From: an uncultured Eubacteriales bacterium | Lineage (GTDB): Bacteria > Bacillota > Clostridia > Oscillospirales > Butyricicoccaceae | Direction: 5' to 3' | Assembly: GCA_900555855.1 (NCBI GenBank) | Contig: USML01000012.1 | Location: 1 to 26,976, forward strand | DNA: 26,976 nt | In this document: piece after piece, positions 23,097 through 26,976 of the stretch | How positions within the stretch are numbered: the stretch's first letter is position 1 | How the letters are laid out: every line of letters begins with the position of its first letter | Made by a program: the position numbers and the translations under genes | Notes under the pieces: generated by a model | Told to the model about the DNA's origin: nothing | Databases searched by the model: none | The model's input: the letters and a program-made list of their open reading frames with translations, nothing else

Positions 23097-25181
23097 TCAG
23101 ACAGTTTCTTTCTTGGCTCCAGGCTTCATGCCCCGGGTGGTCCTGCAAACGATGCCATCACACAGGATCAGCAGCGCAGGCAGCATCAGCAGCACCAGAA
23201 CCACGCTGATCAGCGCGCCCCGGGCCATGAGCATACACATGGAGCTGACGATATCGATATTGGAATAGACGGCCACGCCGAAGGTTGCTGCAAACAGGCC
23301 AAAGCCGCTGACCAGGATCGACGGCGCGGAGGTCTGCAGCGCGATGCCCACGGCTTCCCTCTTGTCCCGTCCGGCGGCGCGCTCCGTCTTGTAGCGGGTG
23401 GTCATCAGGATCGCATAGTCCACCGTGGCGCCCAGCTGAATGGTGCTGATGCAGATGGGCGCGATGAAGGGCAGCGACTGGCCCAGATAATGGGGCAGGC
23501 CCAGATTGATGAACACGGCCAGCTCAATGACGGCGATCAGGATGAAGGGCAGGGACAGGCTCTTTTCCACCAGGGCAATGATCAGGAAGATGGCCGCGAT
23601 GGAAACGGCGTTGACCACCTGGAAATCATGGCCGGTGGTATCGATCATGTCCTTCATGCAGGGGGCTTCGCCGATGAGCATGCCCTGCGGATCATAGCGC
23701 TTCAGAATGGCGTTCAGATCCTCCACCTGACGGCCCACCGCGTCGCTGGCGACCTTATATTCGGAGTTGATGAGCATCAGCTCCCAGTTGTCGCTCTTCA
23801 GAATGGAGCGGACGGAATCCGGCAGGATCTCCTCCGGCACCAGCGGCCCCACGACGCTTTCCAGTCCAAGGACATATTTCACGCCCTCCACCTGTTCCAT
23901 TTCCGTCAGCATCTGCTCCGTGCTCCGCCGGGGCAGCTGGGCGCTGACCAGCAGCATGTGGGTGGAGGCGATATTGAACTCCTCGGAGAGCTTGCTGTTG
24001 GCGATGACATATTCCATATCCTCCGGCAGGCACTGGCCCATGTCGTAATAAACCTCATCGTTGGTCTTTGCATAGCCGGAATAGGCCGGCCAGATCAGCA
24101 GAGCGAAGAGTACCAGAAGCAGAGGGAATGCCTTGCATATTGCCTTGGAAAAGCCGCGCATATCCGGGATCAGGGACCGATGGCGGGTCCTCTGCAGGGG
24201 CTTATCCAGCAGCAGGATCAGCGCGGGCAGCAGGGTCACACAGCCAACAACACCCAGCACCACGCCCTTTGCCATCACCAAGCCCAGATCCCGGCCCAGG
24301 GTGAAGGACATGAAGCACAGGGCGGCAAAGCCTGCCACGGTGGTGATGGAGCTGCCCAGCACAGAGGAAAAGGTCCGGCAGATGGCCTGGGCCATGGCCT
24401 GCTGATGATCATCCGTATGGACCAGCTGCTCATTGTAGCTGTGCCACAGGAAGATGGAGTAATCCATGGTGACGGCCAGCTGCAGCACTGAGGCCAGCGC
24501 CTTGGTGATATAGGAGATCTCGCCGAAAAACCAGTTGCTGCCCAGATTCAACAGGATGGAAACGCCGATGCTGGCCAGAAACACAAAGGGCACCAGCCAG
24601 CCGTCCAGCAGCAGCATCATGGCAGCACAGGCGCAGGCTACGGCCAGCGCCACATAGACGGGCTCCTCCTGCTCACACAGGTCCTTCAGGTCGGTGACCA
24701 GCGCCGACATACCGGAAACGAAGCACTGTCTGCCGCAGATGCTCCGGATCTCCCGGATGGCGTCCATGGTCACATCCGCAGAGGTGGCAGAATCAAAAAA
24801 CACAGCCATCATGGTGGCGTTTTCCGTATTGAAGGCATCGTAAAGCTTTTTCGGCAGCATTTCCATAGGGATGGAGAGATCCGCTACAGAATCGTACCAG
24901 AGCACGGTCTCCACATGCTCCACCTGCTGAAGCTTTTCCTTCAGCGCCGCCACATCCCGCCGGGGCATATCCTCCACGACAATGAAGGAGAAGGCCCCCT
25001 TGCCAAAGTCGTCCATCAGGGCGTTTTGCCCGATGACCGTATCCATATCCTCCGGCAGATAATCCAGCATATCATAGTTAATCCTTGTGTTTTGCATCCC
25101 GATGGCCGTCGGGATCAGCAGCAGCATGCAAAGCACAAGGATCAGAATCCGATGTTTTACGATGGCGTTTGCCATATGCAT
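23097..25181 (-). CDS. MMPL/RND-superfamily transporter (HAE3-like)
   Basis: The 694-residue product has the two-fold RND layout. A membrane segment at about 11-29 and an external domain at 30-173 precede five segments to about 326; the pattern repeats with a segment near 352-370, an external domain at 371-520 and five more segments to about 677. Each half has the proton-relay Asp-Tyr pair of MMPL proteins: VTMDYSIFLWHSY (D240, Y241) and ATVDYAILMTTRY (D588, Y589). Such proteins use the proton gradient to export lipids, glycolipids or amphiphilic compounds. AAAGGA lies nine bases before the ATG, and the gene begins five bases after the HdeD-like gene. It is the core of the four-gene module; substrate not deducible. 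Confidence 0.9.
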   Translation of the reverse strand: MHMANAIVKHRILILVLCMLLLIPTAIGMQNTRINYDMLDYLPEDMDTVIGQNALMDDFGKGAFSFIVVEDMPRRDVAALKEKLQQVEHVETVLWYDSVADLSIPMEMLPKKLYDAFNTENATMMAVFFDSATSADVTMDAIREIRSICGRQCFVSGMSALVTDLKDLCEQEEPVYVALAVACACAAMMLLLDGWLVPFVFLASIGVSILLNLGSNWFFGEISYITKALASVLQLAVTMDYSIFLWHSYNEQLVHTDDHQQAMAQAICRTFSSVLGSSITTVAGFAALCFMSFTLGRDLGLVMAKGVVLGVVGCVTLLPALILLLDKPLQRTRHRSLIPDMRGFSKAICKAFPLLLVLFALLIWPAYSGYAKTNDEVYYDMGQCLPEDMEYVIANSKLSEEFNIASTHMLLVSAQLPRRSTEQMLTEMEQVEGVKYVLGLESVVGPLVPEEILPDSVRSILKSDNWELMLINSEYKVASDAVGRQVEDLNAILKRYDPQGMLIGEAPCMKDMIDTTGHDFQVVNAVSIAAIFLIIALVEKSLSLPFILIAVIELAVFINLGLPHYLGQSLPFIAPICISTIQLGATVDYAILMTTRYKTERAAGRDKREAVGIALQTSAPSILVSGFGLFAATFGVAVYSNIDIVSSMCMLMARGALISVVLVLLMLPALLILCDGIVCRTTRGMKPGAKKETV

Positions 25182-25186
25182 TGCGA

Positions 25187-25792
25187 TCAGTCCTTTCCAA
25201 TCTCGCGATATTCTACATCAATGGCTTCCGTGGTGTCCGGCTTCTGGTGGGGGACGATCTTCACGGTGCAGATCGCCACGCAGAGGTTCAGCGCCCCGTC
25301 CAGAAACAGCGCCAGCCCCAGCAGCATGGTCAGAAGCCGCGTGCCCGCATCCGGCAGGAAGATCATCACCGCGCCGACTGCGCCGGTGAGCACGGCCACG
25401 ATCAGGATCAGCAGCCAGCTCCGGATGCCGAAGCGGCGGGAATCTATGGCGATCTGGATCTTGAACAGGCCGTCTGCCAGCACGGGGATGCCCAGCAGGA
25501 CGCAGAAAAAGCTCATGGTCCCCTCCGGCCAGGCCAGACCGACGGCGCCCAGCGCAAGGAACAGGATGCCGAAGGCCAGGTCATACTGAAAGGCCAGCCG
25601 GTACAGATCCCGGGAAAAATAGCCCACCAGCTTGACCGCGCCGAACAGGATCATCCCAACGCCCATGGCGCGGCCGATCCAGGGCACAAAGCTCCCCGGC
25701 AGGAAAAACAGCACCGCTCCCAGCGCGCAGAACAGCGCCGAAAGCACGATATAGCCGGTCTTTGCCAGCTTCATCGGTACGACAGATCTCAT
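25187..25792 (-). CDS. HdeD/DUF308-family membrane protein
   Basis: Encodes 201 residues. The ATG at 25792 is chosen for its AAGGGAG ribosome binding site; the frame continues upstream to 25882 but through the promoter region. Six hydrophobic segments appear as three pairs (about residues 9-30, 33-55, 67-85, 90-108, 122-145 and 150-172), with the family motif FLPGSFVPWIGRAMGVGMIL and its echoes IPVLADGLFKI and LGLALFLDGALNL, which mark internal duplication. A charged tail follows (residues 173-201). HdeD of E. coli is linked to acid resistance, but most DUF308 proteins have no known role. It is the first gene of the MMPL operon, so a part in envelope stress or export is possible. Confidence 0.85.
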   Translation of the reverse strand: MRSVVPMKLAKTGYIVLSALFCALGAVLFFLPGSFVPWIGRAMGVGMILFGAVKLVGYFSRDLYRLAFQYDLAFGILFLALGAVGLAWPEGTMSFFCVLLGIPVLADGLFKIQIAIDSRRFGIRSWLLILIVAVLTGAVGAVMIFLPDAGTRLLTMLLGLALFLDGALNLCVAICTVKIVPHQKPDTTEAIDVEYREIGKD

Positions 25793-25846
25793 GATCGCAG
25801 CTCCCTTCCGCGGCCCGGCCTGTGCCGGCCCGCTTTCCATGCTTTG

Positions 25847-25852
25847 ATTATA
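25847..25852 (-). promoter_or_regulatory. possible -10 box of the HdeD/MMPL operon
   Basis: TATAAT on the minus strand lies inside the palindrome GATTATAATC (25846-25855), about 55 bases before the HdeD-like start. No convincing -35 box at 16-18 bases was seen, so it may need an activator or be chance. Confidence 0.4.
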
Positions 25853-25887
25853 ATCTCCTGCCGCCGGCCGGGCCATGGACAAACAAA

Positions 25888-25916
25888 GCCCGCTGTCTCA
25901 ATTTCAGACAGCGGGC
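25888..25916 (-). terminator. hairpin terminator after the TetR gene
   Basis: GCCCGCTGTCT (25888-25898) pairs with AGACAGCGGGC (25906-25916), an eleven-base stem with a seven-base loop. On the minus strand it is followed by TTTGTTTG. It separates the TetR gene from the HdeD/MMPL operon. Confidence 0.8.
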
Positions 25917-25954
25917 AAAAAATATCTGATTTTTGGGCAGACGGGCAGAATTGC

Positions 25955-26512
25955 CTAACGCTCCTTTGCGTTGCGCAGGATCAGCTCCGGCATACCCCGG
26001 CAAAGCTCCAGCGCGCGCTTCAGCTCCTCCAAGGCCTCATCCTGCATTCCCCCGCAGATCCAGTCCACGCTCATGCCGAAGAGCTGATTCTTCAAAAAGC
26101 GGACAAGCACCTGCCGGTCCTCCTGCGGCAGCCGCCGGTCGGGAAAAGCGGTGTCCAGATAGGTCTCCACCACATAGCCGCAGAGCTTCATGGCGCTGCG
26201 CTCAAAGATATCCCAGTTGACGGAATGATAAATATGGCTGACGGCCCGGCGGTTGTCCTTCGCAAACTGAAAGGCCACCGCAAAGCATTCGTCCAGCGAG
26301 CCGATGGACGGATAGGCCGCGATGAGCCGGTCGGTCTCGTCGGTAATGATCTCCGTCAGCAGGGCGGGGATATCCTGAAAATGATAGTAAAAAGAGTTAC
26401 GGTTTATTCCGCAGTCCTCGACAATATCCCGTACGCTGATTTTGCTCAAAGGCTGCTCGTTAAGCAGCTTCATAAAGGATGATTTTATTGCCTGCTTCGT
26501 GAAGTTTGCCAT
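25955..26512 (-). CDS. TetR/AcrR-family transcriptional regulator
   Basis: The 185-residue product has an N-terminal helix-turn-helix: SKISVRDIVEDCGINRNSFY, then YHFQDIPALL (about residues 23-52), typical of TetR proteins. The C-terminal two-thirds is helical and ligand-specific, with FERSAMKLCGYVVETYL and FLKNQLFGMSVDWI resembling the TetR group with DhaS-like C-terminal domains. It is transcribed in the same direction as the MMPL module but is separated from it by a terminator, and has its own good promoter. Local regulators of this kind often control an adjacent exporter, so it is the best candidate regulator of the MMPL module, though it could instead act on the divergent DUF5131 gene. 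Ligand unknown. Confidence 0.9.
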   Translation of the reverse strand: MANFTKQAIKSSFMKLLNEQPLSKISVRDIVEDCGINRNSFYYHFQDIPALLTEIITDETDRLIAAYPSIGSLDECFAVAFQFAKDNRRAVSHIYHSVNWDIFERSAMKLCGYVVETYLDTAFPDRRLPQEDRQVLVRFLKNQLFGMSVDWICGGMQDEALEELKRALELCRGMPELILRNAKER

Positions 26513-26556
26513 ATGTAATCGTGTCGCTCCTTTTGTCGCATCAAGTTATTATATTT

Positions 26557-26585
26557 ATTATAGCATCTAAAACGATTATTTTCAA
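26557..26585 (-). promoter_or_regulatory. promoter of the TetR gene
   Basis: On the minus strand -35 TTGAAA is at 26585-26580, the spacer is 17 bases, and -10 TATAAT is at 26562-26557 preceded by TGC (extended -10). A second TATAAT lies nine bases further on (26553-26548). The leader of about 40 bases contains AAAAGGAG, though it is 14 bases from the ATG, longer than usual. Confidence 0.75.
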
Positions 26586-26662
26586 TACAAATCTTTTCGG
26601 AGTAGAGTTGTATCAGGTAATTATAGAAAAGAAAAATCAACCTATACCAATCGCCCGTAATG

Positions 26663-26691
26663 TTGACAAATCACATATAGAGGTATAAAAT
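26663..26691 (+). promoter_or_regulatory. promoter of the DUF5131 gene
   Basis: -35 TTGACA is at 26663-26668. TATAAAAT at 26684-26691 supplies a -10, TAAAAT with a 17-base spacer or TATAAA with 15. It lies in AT-rich DNA about 35 bases before the ATG at 26725. Confidence 0.65.
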
Positions 26692-26724
26692 AAAATCACA
26701 AATAAAAAATAAGTCGGAACAACA

Positions 26725-26976
26725 ATGAACGAAAAAGAAAATATATACGCCGATTGGAATCCATGGCACGGATGCAGGAAAATCAGCGAAGGCTGCGCCC
26801 ATTGCTATATGTACAGAAGAGATTTGTCCGTGGGACGGGATCCCACGCAGATCGAAAAGACGGCGGATTTTGCGCTGCCCATGAAAAAGGGCAAAAACGG
26901 ATGGAAAATTCCGGACGGCAGCAGCATTTTCACCTGCATGACCTCGGATTTTTTCCTGGAACAGGCCGATTCCTGG
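26725..26976 (+). CDS. DUF5131 (phage Gp37/Gp68-like) family protein, N-terminal part
   Basis: 84 codons are visible before the window ends. The N-terminus, ADWNPWHGCRKISEGCAHCY (residues 9-28), matches the conserved start of the Gp37/Gp68 (DUF5131) family, with cysteines C17, C24 and C27, followed by MYRRD. Members occur in phages, prophages and bacterial chromosomes. The cysteine cluster suggests metal or iron-sulphur binding, but I know of no firmly shown activity. The ribosome binding site is weak (CGGA upstream of the ATG). The gene is divergent from TetR, in a stretch with clearly lower GC and A-rich codons at its start, which may point to horizontal acquisition. Only the family assignment is made. 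Confidence 0.8.
   Translation, partial: MNEKENIYADWNPWHGCRKISEGCAHCYMYRRDLSVGRDPTQIEKTADFALPMKKGKNGWKIPDGSSIFTCMTSDFFLEQADSW

Noticed and set aside
26506..26688. Small 60-codon plus-strand open frame over the TetR promoter region.
   Set aside because: It overlaps the TetR start, the TetR promoter and the DUF5131 promoter, has no ribosome binding site, and looks like AT-rich chance coding.

Overview
The window reads as a chromosomal segment of a GC-rich Clostridia-type Firmicute. My best guess is Oscillospiraceae or a close relative. The basis is the gene order nusB-xseA-xseB-ispA-dxs-tlyA-nadK-argR-recN, AGGAGG-type ribosome binding sites, S-layer homology (SLH) surface proteins, a CadC-type metal sensor and MMPL export genes. 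Placement below class level is inference. I found no rRNA, tRNA, CRISPR array or insertion sequence. Coding density is high, and most gene junctions overlap or lie within a few bases.

Layout. 1-1772 (+): the end of an ABC-2 type permease, a DUF3137-like membrane protein and a 67-residue membrane protein, closed by two tandem terminator hairpins. 1860-4710 (-): the complete proline pathway proB-proA-proC under its own promoter. 4821-14276 (-): a ten-gene housekeeping operon, read nusB, a TsaD/Kae1 paralog, xseA, xseB, ispA, dxs, tlyA, nadK, argR, recN. It joins transcription antitermination, exonuclease VII, isoprenoid precursor synthesis, rRNA methylation, NADP synthesis, arginine regulation and recombinational repair. 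14563-15861 (+): an exported, cysteine-rich Ig-like/SLH protein. 15932-18598 (+): a heavy-metal resistance unit of promoter, dyad operator, ArsR/CadC-type sensor, free HMA-domain protein and a CPC-type P1B ATPase without its own HMA domain. 18769-20139 (+): an SLH-anchored GH25 muramidase. 20205-25792 (-): a four-gene membrane export module of HdeD-like protein, MMPL/RND transporter, coiled-coil partner and CmpB-family membrane protein. 25955-26512 (-): a TetR regulator just upstream of that module. 26513-26976: an AT-rich stretch and the start of a DUF5131 (phage Gp37/Gp68-like) gene, cut by the window end.

How the parts may work together. ArsR probably represses the metal unit until Zn, Cd or Pb binds; the HMA protein then buffers or delivers metal and the ATPase expels it. 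TetR is the obvious candidate regulator of the MMPL module. ArgR, encoded in the long operon, may reach the adjacent proline genes, but I see no convincing ARG box. The two SLH proteins should sit on the outer face of the wall, one as a structural or adhesive protein and one as a wall hydrolase.

The least described items are the TsaD/Kae1 paralog inside the nusB-xse operon, the MMPL/coiled-coil/CmpB/HdeD module, the cysteine-rich SLH protein and the AT-rich DUF5131 edge. No wholly unprecedented system is evident.
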